Below, one piece after another: positions 7,667 to 15,982 of a stretch of 46,784 nucleotides of DNA. The stretch is from an uncultured Xylophilus sp. (GTDB lineage Bacteria; Pseudomonadota; Gammaproteobacteria; Burkholderiales; Burkholderiaceae_C): NCBI GenBank assembly GCA_913776965.1, contig CAJYQL010000022.1, positions 1 through 46,784 of the forward strand, read 5' to 3'. The position numbers were made by a program, and so were the translations under genes. The notes beneath the pieces are model-generated. The model saw nothing but the letters and a program-made list of their open reading frames with translations, was not told the origin of the DNA and searched no databases. Position 1 is the first letter of the stretch; every line of letters begins with the position of its first letter.

Positions 7667-7690
7667 TAATGACTGACGGGTTAGTAATTT
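7667..7690. promoter_or_regulatory. TetR-type operator candidate upstream of the RND operon
   Basis: An imperfect palindrome centred on GG (TGACTGAC-GG-GTTAGTAA, 8 of 12 positions symmetric per half) lies 17-40 bp upstream of the adaptor start. A TAAATT that could serve as a -10 box overlaps its far end. TetR-family repressors of RND pumps commonly bind sites of this form. No tetR gene lies in the window. Confidence 0.45.
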
Positions 7691-7785
7691 AGGCGACGGC
7701 CTGGCGGACTGTCAATGCGGCCGCACCCGGTCGCGGCTCGCCAGCGCCCCGCATTGCCCGACGCGACGCCAGCCCCTCGCCGACA

Positions 7786-8631
7786 ATGCCGGGCGTGACC
7801 GCCGCCCCCGACCATTACGAGAATTTCCCCGTCGCCTCCTGGCTCTGCCCGCCACGGCTGCGGCCGCCCATCGCAGCGCTGTACCACTTCGCCCGCACCG
7901 CCGACGACATCGCCGACGAAGGCGACGCGCCGACCGCCGTCCGGCTCGACGACCTCGCCGCCTACCGCGCCGATCTGGACGCCGCCGCGACCGGCGCCCC
8001 GATCTCGCCGCGCTGGGCGCCGGTCTTCGGCCCGCTGGCGCGGACGATCGCCGACTGGCGGCTGCCGCTGCCGCTGTTGCGTGCGCTGCTCGACGCCTTC
8101 GTGCAGGACGTGATCTTCACCCGCGACCGCCGCACCTATGCGGACCGCGCCGAACTGGTCGACTACTGCCGCCGGTCCGCCGACCCGGTCGGGCGGCTGC
8201 TGCTGCATCTCTACGGCATCGCAGACCCGGCGGCGCAGGCGCGCAGCGATGCGGTCTGCACCGCGCTGCAGCTCGCCAACTTCTGGCAGGACCTGTCGGT
8301 GGACATTCCCCGCGGCCGTCACTACCTGACCGACGCCGACTGCGCCGCGCACGGGGTCGGCCGGGCGGAACTCGCCGCCCTGCTTTCCACGCCCGCCACT
8401 ATCGAATTGATAGCTGATTGCACAGCCTGGACGCGCGCCACTATGCAAACAGGTTCCGATATCGTGCACGACGTGCCGGGCCGGGCCGGCTGGGAACTGC
8501 GGCTGGTCGTGCAGGGCGGGCTGCGCATCCTCGACCGCATCGCCGCGGGCGGCCACCGCAGCCTGGAGCACCGGCCCACCGTCGGCGCGGCCGACCTGCC
8601 GACGATGCTGTGGCGTGCATTGCGCATGTGA
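7786..8631 (+). CDS. hpnC: Squalene/presqualene synthase HpnC (hydroxysqualene synthase)
   Basis: A 281-residue trans-isoprenyl diphosphate synthase-like enzyme. In the HpnCDE route, HpnD first condenses two farnesyl diphosphates to presqualene diphosphate, and HpnC then converts this to hydroxysqualene. The first aspartate-rich motif is TADDIADEGD (38-47) and the second is NFWQDLSVDIPRG (165-177). The latter is diagnostic of HpnC rather than HpnD. It is first in a compact three-gene cluster with hpnD and hpnE. GTG at 7795 is an alternative start. Residues about 206-224 are encoded by DNA that resembles the dispersed repeat family and is less GC-rich than its surroundings. Confidence 0.93.
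   Translation: MPGVTAAPDHYENFPVASWLCPPRLRPPIAALYHFARTADDIADEGDAPTAVRLDDLAAYRADLDAAATGAPISPRWAPVFGPLARTIADWRLPLPLLRALLDAFVQDVIFTRDRRTYADRAELVDYCRRSADPVGRLLLHLYGIADPAAQARSDAVCTALQLANFWQDLSVDIPRGRHYLTDADCAAHGVGRAELAALLSTPATIELIADCTAWTRATMQTGSDIVHDVPGRAGWELRLVVQGGLRILDRIAAGGHRSLEHRPTVGAADLPTMLWRALRM
8403..8455 (+). repeat. Possible degenerate dispersed-repeat copy within hpnC
   Basis: The stretch contains TGATAGCTGATTGCACAGCC and then GGACGCGCGCC, in the order and spacing of the repeat consensus (GATAGC, GCGCAGG, GGACGGGCGC). Conservation is weak and the reading frame is intact, so chance similarity or ancient absorption of the repeat are both possible. Confidence 0.3.
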
Positions 8632-8707
8632 GGCGCCGGCGAGGCATCCGGACCCGACGAGCCCGGATGGGTCGGGGTGGGACAATCGCCCGACTTCCGA
8701 ACGCGCC

Positions 8708-9547
8708 ATGAATCCCGAAGACTACGTCCAGCAGAAAGCCGCCGCCTCGGGCAGCAGTTTCTATTACGCCTTCCTGTTCTTGCCGCGCGAACGCCGTGCG
8801 GCGATCACCGCCTTCTACGCCTTCTGCCGGGAAGTCGACGACGTGGTGGACGACATGGTCGATCCGAGCGTGGCCGCCACCAAGCTGGCCTGGTGGCAGG
8901 GCGAGGTGGCGCAGGCCTTCGCCGGCAAGCCCAGCCATCCGGTGATGAAGGCGCTGATGCCGCACACCGCCGCCTACGGCATCGAGGCGCGCCAGCTGCA
9001 GGCGGTGGTCCAGGGCTGCCAGATGGATCTGGAGCAGACCCGCTATCTCGATTTTCCCGCGCTGGAGCGCTACTGCTACCTGGTGGCCGGCGTGGTCGGC
9101 GAGGTGGCGGCGCGCATCTTCGGCCAGACCGACCCGCGCACCACCGACTACGCCCACAAGCTGGGCCTCGCCTTCCAGCTGACCAACATCGTGCGCGACG
9201 TCGGCGAGGACGCGCTGCGCGGCCGCATCTACCTGCCGGTCAACGAGCTGCAGCAGTTCGATGTGAAGGCGCACGAAATCCTGAAGCGGGTGCATTCCGA
9301 CCGGTTCGTCGCGCTGATGCGCTTCCAGACCGAGCGGGCCGAGCGGCTGTATGCCGAGGCGCTGGCCCTGCTGCCGCCCGCCGACCGGCACAGCCAGAAG
9401 CCGGGGCTGATGATGGCGAGCATCTACCGCACCCTGCTGCGCGAGATCGCCCGCGACGACTTCCAGGTGCTGCACCAGCGGGTCAGCCTGACGCCGCTGC
9501 GCAAATTCTGGCTGGCGTGGAAGGTCCAGGCGCTCGGGTGGGTCTGA
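8708..9547 (+). CDS. hpnD: Presqualene diphosphate synthase HpnD
   Basis: A 279-residue enzyme predicted to join two farnesyl diphosphates into presqualene diphosphate, the first step of squalene formation for hopanoids. It carries the paired aspartate motifs REVDDVVDDM (41-50) and QLTNIVRDVGEDALRGR (157-173), plus YLVAGVVGE, all typical of the squalene/phytoene synthase fold. ATG 8708 is chosen because the protein then begins MNPEDYVQQKAAASGSSFYY, the usual family start; the open frame extends further upstream without family similarity. The 76-bp gap to hpnC and the 22-bp gap to hpnE indicate one operon. Phytoene synthase is the main alternative, but the neighbours decide for hpnD. Confidence 0.94.
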   Translation: MNPEDYVQQKAAASGSSFYYAFLFLPRERRAAITAFYAFCREVDDVVDDMVDPSVAATKLAWWQGEVAQAFAGKPSHPVMKALMPHTAAYGIEARQLQAVVQGCQMDLEQTRYLDFPALERYCYLVAGVVGEVAARIFGQTDPRTTDYAHKLGLAFQLTNIVRDVGEDALRGRIYLPVNELQQFDVKAHEILKRVHSDRFVALMRFQTERAERLYAEALALLPPADRHSQKPGLMMASIYRTLLREIARDDFQVLHQRVSLTPLRKFWLAWKVQALGWV

Positions 9548-9569
9548 TGCGCCGCCGCGTCCGAGCCGC

Positions 9570-10823
9570 ATGAAGGTCGCCGTCGTCGGCGCCGGCTGGG
9601 CCGGACTCGCCTGCGCGGTCGCGGCGGTCTCGGCCGGCCATGCGGTCACGGTGTTCGAGGCCGGCCGGACCGCGGGCGGCCGGGCCCGCACGGTGAACGG
9701 CACCCCGCCGCTCGACAACGGCCAGCACATCCTGATCGGGGCCTACACCGACACGCTCGCGCTGATGCGCACCGTCGGCGCCGACCCGGACGCGCTGCTG
9801 CTGCGCCTGCCGCTCACGCTGCGGTTTCCCGATGGCGGCGGCATCGCCTTGCCCCGCTGGCCGGCGCCGCTCGACCTGCTGGCCGGCATCGCGACGGCGC
9901 GCGGCTGGTCGTGGGCCGACCGCTGGTCGCTGCTGCGTGCGGCCCTGCGCTGGCGGTGGGCGGGCTTCCGCTGCGCGCCGGAGGCCACCGTCGCCGACCT
10001 GTGCGCCGGCATCGCCCGCCGGCCGATGGAAGATCTGATCGATCCGCTGTGCGTCTCGGCGCTCAACACGCCGGCGGACGAGGCGAGCGGCGCGGTGTTC
10101 CTGCGGGTGCTGCACGACGCCCTTTTCGCCGCGCCGCGCGGCGGCGACCTGCTGCTGCCGCGCGCCGACCTGGGCGCCCTGCTGCCGGAACCTGCGCAGC
10201 GCTGGCTGGCCGCGCGGAGGGCGGCGGTGCTTACAGGCCACCGCGTGCAGACGGTCGTCGCCGACGGCGCCGGCTGGCAGGTGGACGGCGTGGCCTTCGC
10301 CCGCGTGGTGCTGGCGTGCCCGCCGGGCGAGGCCGCACGGCTCGCGCGCGCCACCGGCGATCCGGCCGCGGCCGCCTGGGCCGACCGGGCCGACGCGCTG
10401 CGCTTCGAAGCCATCGCGACGGTCTACGCCACCGCCCTCCGCGGGCTGGCGGAGCCGATGCTCGCGCTGCGCAGCACCGACGCCACCCAGGCGCCGGCGC
10501 AGTTCGTCTTCGACCGGGGCCGCCTCGGCGGGCCGGCCGGGCTGCTCGCCTTCGTGGTCAGCGCCAGTCGCCTGCCCCGCGCCGACATCGAAGCCGGCGT
10601 GGTCCGGCAGGCGGCCGACGCCCTCGGGACAGAGATCCGCGTGGTGCAGACCATCGTGGAAAAACGCGCCACCTTCGCCTGCACGCCCGGGCTGGCGCGG
10701 CCCGGACTGCACATCGCGCCGGGCCTGCTCGCCTGCGGCGACTACCTAGACGGCCCCTACCCTGCAACGCTGGAAGGCGCGGTCCGCAGCGGCCGGCAGG
10801 CAGCGGCTGCCATTTGCTCCTGA
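9570..10823 (+). CDS. hpnE: Hydroxysqualene dehydroxylase HpnE
   Basis: A 417-residue FAD-dependent amine-oxidase-type enzyme that reduces hydroxysqualene to squalene, the last step of the HpnCDE route. The N-terminal dinucleotide-binding motif is VAVVGAGWAGLACAV (3-17), followed by the FAD-binding FEAGRTAGGRAR (30-41). The C-terminal FAD-contact region is LLACGDYLDGPYPATLEGAV, also typical. Its TGA stop at 10821-10823 is supplied by a dispersed repeat copy (CTCCTGATTCG), so the natural end of the protein may have been altered at that point. No squalene-hopene cyclase gene is present in the window. Confidence 0.93.
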   Translation: MKVAVVGAGWAGLACAVAAVSAGHAVTVFEAGRTAGGRARTVNGTPPLDNGQHILIGAYTDTLALMRTVGADPDALLLRLPLTLRFPDGGGIALPRWPAPLDLLAGIATARGWSWADRWSLLRAALRWRWAGFRCAPEATVADLCAGIARRPMEDLIDPLCVSALNTPADEASGAVFLRVLHDALFAAPRGGDLLLPRADLGALLPEPAQRWLAARRAAVLTGHRVQTVVADGAGWQVDGVAFARVVLACPPGEAARLARATGDPAAAAWADRADALRFEAIATVYATALRGLAEPMLALRSTDATQAPAQFVFDRGRLGGPAGLLAFVVSASRLPRADIEAGVVRQAADALGTEIRVVQTIVEKRATFACTPGLARPGLHIAPGLLACGDYLDGPYPATLEGAVRSGRQAAAAICS

Positions 10824-10873
10824 TTCGATAGCTACCTGCGCAGGTAGGACGGGCGCAAACACCCGATTTCCGT
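10817..10873 (+). repeat. Dispersed ~57-bp repeat, copy at the end of hpnE
   Basis: Clear copy: CTCCTGATTCGATAGC, then a hairpin (TACCTGCGCAGGTA), GGACGGGCGC and a CGATTTC end. It contains the hpnE stop codon and ends 6 bp before the stop of the convergent HAD gene. Confidence 0.8.
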
Positions 10874-10878
10874 CGAAA

Positions 10879-11589
10879 CTACAGGCCGAGCAGCCCGCAG
10901 AGCGCGCCCAGTTCCGTCACCTCGGCCTGCGGCCGGCAGGGATGCTCCCAGACCAGCCCCGCCCGATTGACCCAGGCCGCCTGCATGCCGGCATCGAGCG
11001 CGCCGACCACGTCGGCGGCCACATCGTCGCCGACGTGCAGCACCGCCTCCATCGGCACGCCGACCGCGTCCGCTGCGGCGGCGAAGATGCGCCGGTCGGG
11101 CTTGGCGACGCCGCAGCCGCGGGCGCTCACCTTGGCGCGGAACAGGTGGCCGATGCCGACCACGTGCACGTCGGCATTGCCGTTCGACAGCGCCACCAGC
11201 GGCCAGCGCGCCGCCAGCCGCTCCAGGGCCTCCAGCGCGTCGGCATAGAAATCGACCCGCTGGCGCTCGGCGAAGAACAGGTCGAAGGCCGGATCGGCGA
11301 GCGCCGGGTCGTCGCCCGCCTGCACCAGCGCCCGCCGGATCGACTCGCGGCGCAGCGCGCTCATGTCCTGCGCCAGGTGCGGCAGGTCGGCGCCGACCTG
11401 CATGCGGATGGCCCGCAGCGCCGGCGCGTCGGCGAACAGGCGCGCGGTGGCCGGCGCGTTGTCGGTCAGCCAGCGGTGCAGCACCTGCTCGGCCCGCTCG
11501 ATGGCCGGCCAGACCGGCCACAGCGTGTCGTCGAGGTCGAGGCTGATCGCGCGGATGCGCGAAACATCCAGAGGTGGGGGCGTGGACAT
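10879..11589 (-). CDS. HAD-superfamily hydrolase (subfamily IA phosphatase)
   Basis: A 236-residue probable phosphatase acting on a small phosphorylated metabolite. All four HAD motifs are present: DLDDTLWPV with the nucleophile aspartate near residue 18, the motif II serine in ALSNGNAD, the lysine in VAKPDRRIF, and the acidic pair in HVGDDVAADVVGA. A cap domain lies between motifs I and II, as in subfamily IA. The start at 11589 (M-S-T-P-P) is preferred over 11610 because the latter would overlap the divergent hemH start; no strong ribosome-binding site supports either. It is convergent with hpnE and divergent from hemH. The substrate cannot be told from sequence. Confidence 0.88.
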   Translation of the reverse strand: MSTPPPLDVSRIRAISLDLDDTLWPVWPAIERAEQVLHRWLTDNAPATARLFADAPALRAIRMQVGADLPHLAQDMSALRRESIRRALVQAGDDPALADPAFDLFFAERQRVDFYADALEALERLAARWPLVALSNGNADVHVVGIGHLFRAKVSARGCGVAKPDRRIFAAAADAVGVPMEAVLHVGDDVAADVVGALDAGMQAAWVNRAGLVWEHPCRPQAEVTELGALCGLLGL

Positions 11590-11608
11590 GGGTCGGGGAG
11601 AATAGCGC

Positions 11609-12712
11609 ATGCCCCTGTCTCCCTCCCGATTCGCCCCCGAGCCGGCCTACGTGCACGGCACGCCGCAGCGCACGGCCATCCTGTTCTGCAACCTCGGCAC
11701 GCCCGACGAACCCACGCCCGCGGCAGTGCGCCGCTACCTCGCCGAATTCCTGTCCGACCCGCGGGTGGTCGAGATCCCCGCCATCGCCTGGAAGCCGATC
11801 CTGCACGGAATCATCCTGCGCACCCGGCCCGCCAAGTCGGCCGCGAAATACCGTACCGTCTGGACCGACGAGGGCTCGCCGCTGCAGGTCTGGACGCAGA
11901 AGCAGGCGGCGATGCTGCGCGGCTGGCTCGGCGAGGCGGGCCACGACGTGCTGGTGCGCGGCGCGATGCGCTACGGCAACCCGTCCATCGCGTCGCAGCT
12001 CGACGCGCTGAAGGCCGAAGGCGCGACCCGCATCCTGGTGCTGCCGGCCTATCCGCAGTATTCGGGCACCACCACCGCGAGCGTGGTCGATGCGGTCAAT
12101 GCCTGGAGCGCCCGGCAACGCCATATGCCGGAATTCCGCTTCGTCGTCCGCTACCACGACCATCCCGGCTACATCGCGGCGCTCGCCGCACGGGTCGAGG
12201 CGCACTGGCGCACCGAGGGCCGCGGCGAGCAGCTGGTGCTAAGCTTCCACGGCGTGCCGGCCCGCACGCTCGCGCTGGGCGACCCGTACCACTGCGAATG
12301 CCACAAGACTGCACGGCTGCTGGCGGCGGAGCTCGGCCTGCATCCGCACGAGGTGACCGTGACCTTCCAGTCGCGCTTCGGCCGCGCGAAATGGCTGGAG
12401 CCCTACACCGAGCCGACGGTGGTCGGGCTGGCGAAGGCCGGCACCAGGCGCATCGACGTGCTCTGCCCCGGCTTCACCAGCGACTGCCTGGAGACGCTCG
12501 AGGAGATCAACATGGAAGTGCGCCACGCCTTCACCGAGGCCGGCGGCGAGACCTTCCACTACATCCCGGCGCTCAACGACAGCAGCCCGTGGATCGCTGC
12601 CCTCTCGGCAATCGCACAGCACCACCTCGCCGGCTGGCCGACACGCCGGCCGGACCCACGCGAGGGCGAGGCATCGAAGGAGCGCGCACGGGCGATGGGC
12701 GCGCCGGCCTGA
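11609..12712 (+). CDS. hemH: Ferrochelatase
   Basis: A 367-residue enzyme that inserts ferrous iron into protoporphyrin IX, the last step of protohaem synthesis. Signature features include AILFCNLGTPDEPTP near the N-terminus, the catalytic histidine in SFHGVPARTL (His214), the cysteine-containing YHCECHKTARLLA, and the conserved PGFTSDCLETLEEI with a Glu pair near the C-terminus. Length fits the family. GGGGAG precedes ATG 11609 at usable spacing. The gene is divergent from the HAD gene with only 19 bp between start codons, so promoters must overlap coding sequence. No heat-shock operon partner (hrcA, grpE) is adjacent. Confidence 0.95.
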   Translation: MPLSPSRFAPEPAYVHGTPQRTAILFCNLGTPDEPTPAAVRRYLAEFLSDPRVVEIPAIAWKPILHGIILRTRPAKSAAKYRTVWTDEGSPLQVWTQKQAAMLRGWLGEAGHDVLVRGAMRYGNPSIASQLDALKAEGATRILVLPAYPQYSGTTTASVVDAVNAWSARQRHMPEFRFVVRYHDHPGYIAALAARVEAHWRTEGRGEQLVLSFHGVPARTLALGDPYHCECHKTARLLAAELGLHPHEVTVTFQSRFGRAKWLEPYTEPTVVGLAKAGTRRIDVLCPGFTSDCLETLEEINMEVRHAFTEAGGETFHYIPALNDSSPWIAALSAIAQHHLAGWPTRRPDPREGEASKERARAMGAPA

Positions 12713-12948
12713 CGACGCTCCAGGACCGCCCGGGGGCGCCGGGGACGCAGTACACGGGCAGGCACAGGACGGAGCCAGGTACCGGTGGCGTGCACGGACA
12801 GGGTCCGTCCTGCCAGGGCATGCGTCGCCATCGCCAACCGCGATGGTGCAGTCGCCGAACGGTGCTTGGCAGCCACCGCCGACGCGTGGATGATGCGCGC
12901 CGGCCTGTCGCACCCGCCGGCACGGCCCGACCCAGGAGACAACCCGCC
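12713..12948. other. Intergenic region between hemH and the Bug receptor
   Basis: This 236-bp stretch holds no convincing gene. It contains a small hairpin (ACGGAC at 12794-12799 pairing with GTCCGT at 12803-12808) without a T-tract, and the AGGAGA ribosome-binding site of the following gene near 12933. The promoter of the Bug receptor gene must lie here, but no convincing -35/-10 pair stands out. Confidence 0.5.
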
Positions 12949-13935
12949 ATGCACATCCACCTTCCCTGCCGCCGCTCGCTGCTGGCCGCCGTTGCCGCCA
13001 GCGCCTGCTCCTTCGCCGGCCTCGCCACCGCCGACACGGCCTATCCCAGCCGCCCGGTCACCGTCGTCGTGCCGCAGGGCGCGGGCGGCGCCAACGACGC
13101 GATCGCGCGCATCGTGCTGCAGCGGGTGTCGGAATTGCTCGGCCAGAGCTTCGTCGTGGACAACCGCGTCGGGGCCGGCGGTAACATCGGCACCGCCTAC
13201 GCGGCCAAGGCCAAGCCCGACGGCTACACGCTGATGCTGACCAGCGACAGCGCCCAGGTCGTCGCACCGGCCCTGTACAAGTCGCCGGGCTTCGACCCGA
13301 TCAAGGACTTCGAGCCGGTGGCCGCCGTGGCGACCGCGGGCTACGTGCTGGTGGCCAACCCGTCGTTCCCGGCGAATTCGGTGCGCGAGCTGATCGCACT
13401 GGCGAAGGCCAAGCCGGGCAGCATCTCCTATGCGTCCGCCGGCAACGGCACCCTCAACCACCTGATCGCCGAGGTGCTGCGCAAGCAGGCAGGCATCGAT
13501 ATCCAGCACGTGCCCTACAAGTCGTCGGCTGCGGCCGCGACCGACGTGGTGAGCGGCCAGGTACCGATCTCGGTGCAGAGCCTGCCGTCGTCGATCGGCT
13601 TCATCCAGGGCGGCAAGCTGAAGGTGCTCGGCGTGGTGAACCCGAAGCGGGTGCCCGCGCTGCCGGACGCGCCCACCATCGGCGAGACGCTGCCCGGCTT
13701 CGGCTTCACGCCCTGGTACGGCATGTTCGCGCCGGCCGGCACGCCGCCCGAGGTGGTCGCCAAGCTGCATGGCGCGGTCGAGAAGGCGCTGGCCGCCAAG
13801 GACGTGCAGGACCGGCTCGCCCAGCAGGGCGCGGAACCGTGGCGGCTGGGTTCGGCCCAGTTCGGCGCATCGGTGAAGACCGAACTCGGCCGCTGGGCGA
13901 CGATCGTCCGGGATTCGGGCGCGCGGGTCGACTGA
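12949..13935 (+). CDS. Tripartite tricarboxylate transporter substrate-binding protein (Bug family)
   Basis: A 328-residue periplasmic receptor. A signal peptide (RRSLLAAVAASACSFAGLATA) precedes the mature start DTAYPSRPVTVVVPQGAGG, the hallmark Bug opening. Further family motifs are GAGGNIGTAYAAKAKPDGYT, the VPYKSSAAAATDVVSGQV segment and the GTPPEVVAKLHGAVEKAL near the end. Such proteins bind carboxylates or amino acids for TctAB permeases. No tctA/tctB lies nearby, which is normal for Burkholderiales, where dozens of orphan Bug genes occur. ATG 12949 follows an AGGAGA ribosome-binding site. The open frame runs far upstream into the antisense of hemH, which is a GC-rich artefact. The ligand is unknown. 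Confidence 0.93.
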   Translation: MHIHLPCRRSLLAAVAASACSFAGLATADTAYPSRPVTVVVPQGAGGANDAIARIVLQRVSELLGQSFVVDNRVGAGGNIGTAYAAKAKPDGYTLMLTSDSAQVVAPALYKSPGFDPIKDFEPVAAVATAGYVLVANPSFPANSVRELIALAKAKPGSISYASAGNGTLNHLIAEVLRKQAGIDIQHVPYKSSAAAATDVVSGQVPISVQSLPSSIGFIQGGKLKVLGVVNPKRVPALPDAPTIGETLPGFGFTPWYGMFAPAGTPPEVVAKLHGAVEKALAAKDVQDRLAQQGAEPWRLGSAQFGASVKTELGRWATIVRDSGARVD

Positions 13936-13989
13936 ACGCGCTGCCCAGAGCGGCCCCCCCGGGCCGTTCGAGACTCAATCCTGCCCGGC

Positions 13990-14901
13990 TTAGCCGTTTG
14001 CGTTTGCAGGCCGAGCAGCACCTTGCTCGACCCGCGCCAGAAAAGCGTCCACCAGCGCGTACTGATCCGGCACATTGAGCGCCGGCGCATGTCCGCAACC
14101 GGGCACCTCGACCACCTTCAGCAGCCCGGCCGTGCCCGGTCCGCGCCCGCGCATCGCCTGGATCGTCTCCGGCAGCACCAGGTCCGAGGCGGCACCGCGC
14201 AGGCACAGCACCGGAATGCGCAGGCGGTCGTAGTGGTCCCACAGCCGGTAGTCGTCGGCATGGTCGGTGAACTGCCGCACCATCTCCGGATCGTAGTGCG
14301 GCGTCACCCGGCCATCGGGCAGGCGGCGGGTGCTGGTCTCGGTCAGGTGGCGCCACTGGGCGTCGCCGAGCCAGCCGTAGGGCCGGTACACCTCGCGGAA
14401 GAACGCCTCCAGTTCGCTCACCGTATCGAAGGCCGGCGGCCGGCCGGCGTATGTCTTGATCCGCTCCAGCGCCGGCGTGGCCAGTTCGGGCGCGTTGTCG
14501 TTGAGCAGCAGGCTGCGGATGCGGCCGGCCAGCGCCGGCTCGACCAGGCCCGCCGCGGCGACGGTGCCGATCGCGCCGCCCATCGATGTGCCGATCCAGT
14601 GCGCCTGGGCGATGTCCAGCGCGTCGAACAGATCGGCCGCGATCCGCGCATAGAAGCGCAGGCAGTACTCCTCCGACGGTGCCGGGCTCCACTGGCTCAG
14701 GCCGCGGCCCAGCATGTCGGGACAGACGACGCGCCAGCGGTCGGCCAGGTACCGCGCGAGCGGGTCCATGTCGCGGCCGGTGCGGGCCAGCCCGTGCCAG
14801 GCGACGACGACCGGCGCATCCGGCTCGCCCCATTCGGTGACATGGATCTCGCGGCCGGCGCAGCGGACGTAGCGCGAGCGCGGAATGGCGGCGGCACTCA
14901 T
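13990..14901 (-). CDS. Alpha/beta hydrolase, probable 3-hydroxybutyrate oligomer hydrolase
   Basis: A 303-residue cytoplasmic serine hydrolase without signal peptide. The catalytic triad is visible: nucleophile Ser106 in WIGTSMGG, Asp240 in RGAASDLV and His271 in GCGHAP; VVVAWHGLART supplies the oxyanion region. It is the last gene of the polyester operon and its ATG overlaps the upstream permease stop (ATGA), so it is co-translated with the transporter. Intracellular 3-hydroxybutyrate-oligomer hydrolases of similar size and lipase-box form are known from Acidovorax and Ralstonia, and together with a secreted depolymerase and importer this is the likeliest role. That is inference; the family is broad and other esters or lactones are possible. 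A clear paralogue lies at 27508-28470, beside bdhA. Confidence 0.85.
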   Translation of the reverse strand: MSAAAIPRSRYVRCAGREIHVTEWGEPDAPVVVAWHGLARTGRDMDPLARYLADRWRVVCPDMLGRGLSQWSPAPSEEYCLRFYARIAADLFDALDIAQAHWIGTSMGGAIGTVAAAGLVEPALAGRIRSLLLNDNAPELATPALERIKTYAGRPPAFDTVSELEAFFREVYRPYGWLGDAQWRHLTETSTRRLPDGRVTPHYDPEMVRQFTDHADDYRLWDHYDRLRIPVLCLRGAASDLVLPETIQAMRGRGPGTAGLLKVVEVPGCGHAPALNVPDQYALVDAFLARVEQGAARPANANG

Positions 14902-15962
14902 CGCGCGGCCCTCTCGCGCAGCCGGCCGACGACGCCGGTCGGGAAGTAGTACACCGACAGCACGAACAGCAGCCCCAGCCACAGCAGCCAGCGGTCGGGC
15001 GACAGCAGCGCCGCGAGCGCCGGCACGCCGGCCGTCGCCTCGCTGCCGAGCCGCAGCAGGTCCTGCAGGTAGCTCTGCGCCACCACGAACAGCACCGAGC
15101 CGATGGCCGCGCCGTACACCGTGCCCATGCCGCCGATCACGACGATCAGCAGCACGTCCAGCATGATCTCAAACGACAGCGAGGTGTCCGGTCCGTTGTA
15201 GCGCAGCCAGAGCGCCAGCATCGCACCGGCGACGCAGGCGAACAGCGCCGACAGCACGCTCGCGGTGGTGCGGTAGACCACCACCCGGTAGCCGATCGCC
15301 TCGGCGCGGAACTCGTTTTCGCGGATCGCCTGCAGCACCCGGCCGAAGGGCGAATTGACGATGCGCAGCAGCGCCAGCACCAGCGCCACTGCCAGCACGA
15401 ACAGCAGGTAGTAGCAGAGCAGCCGGCCGTCGAGCGACACGCCGAGGAAGGGCTCCTCCGCGAACTCGAAGGCCGGCGACAGGATGGCCGGCACCTTGAA
15501 GGTCAGCCCGTCCTCGCCGCCGGTGAAGTCCGACAGCTGCGAAGCCAGCGTCTGGAAGGCCGCGGCCACCGCGAGCGTGATCATCGCGAAGAAGATGGCC
15601 CGCACCCGCAGCGAAAAGAGCCCGATCGCCAGCGCGAGCAGCAGCGACACCACCAGCGCCGCCGCCAGCCCGACGGCCAGCGCCCCCCAGGTGGCCCCCA
15701 GCCGGGTGCTGGCGATCGCGATGCCATAGGCGCCGATGCCGAAGAACATCGTGTGCGCGAAGCTCACGATGCCGGTGTAGCCGAGCAGCAGGTCGAAACC
15801 CACCACCAGCACCACGAACACCAGGATCTTGGCCGCCACGTTGAGCGCCTTGACGCCCGCGAACACGAACGGCGCCAGCGCCAGCCCGAGGAAGATCGCG
15901 ACCAGCAGCACCGCCAGCACGCGGCTGCGCGGCAGGTCGCCCGAAAGGAGTCGGTTCAGCAT
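14898..15962 (-). CDS. Liv-type ABC transporter permease (LivM-like)
   Basis: A 354-residue inner-membrane permease with about nine or ten hydrophobic segments. The family motif region is FDLLLGYTGIVSFAHTMFFG, equivalent to the LivM GxxGxxSxGxxAF loop, followed by RVRAIFFAMITLAVAAAFQT, PFGRVLQAIRENEFRAEAIGY (the cytoplasmic EAA-like coupling loop) and GGMGTVYGAAIGSVLF. The ATG at 15962 gives the expected N-terminus MLNRLLSGDL. It overlaps the downstream hydrolase (ATGA) and follows the LivH-like permease by 20 bp, so both belong to one operon. Annotation pipelines would call it a branched-chain amino acid permease; the gene context points to a polyester-derived hydroxyacid or oligomer instead. 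Confidence 0.92.
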   Translation of the reverse strand: MLNRLLSGDLPRSRVLAVLLVAIFLGLALAPFVFAGVKALNVAAKILVFVVLVVGFDLLLGYTGIVSFAHTMFFGIGAYGIAIASTRLGATWGALAVGLAAALVVSLLLALAIGLFSLRVRAIFFAMITLAVAAAFQTLASQLSDFTGGEDGLTFKVPAILSPAFEFAEEPFLGVSLDGRLLCYYLLFVLAVALVLALLRIVNSPFGRVLQAIRENEFRAEAIGYRVVVYRTTASVLSALFACVAGAMLALWLRYNGPDTSLSFEIMLDVLLIVVIGGMGTVYGAAIGSVLFVVAQSYLQDLLRLGSEATAGVPALAALLSPDRWLLWLGLLFVLSVYYFPTGVVGRLRERAAR

Positions 15963-15982
15963 GATATGGGTGCCTCCGGGGA

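Noticed and set aside
12794-12808. Terminator after hemH
   Set aside because: The hairpin is short (6 bp) and has no following T-tract; recorded only as content of the intergenic region.
10942-13935. A 997-codon plus-strand open frame running through HAD and hemH DNA into the Bug gene
   Set aside because: Only the last 328 codons are protein-like and match the Bug family; the rest is antisense or out-of-frame low-complexity sequence.
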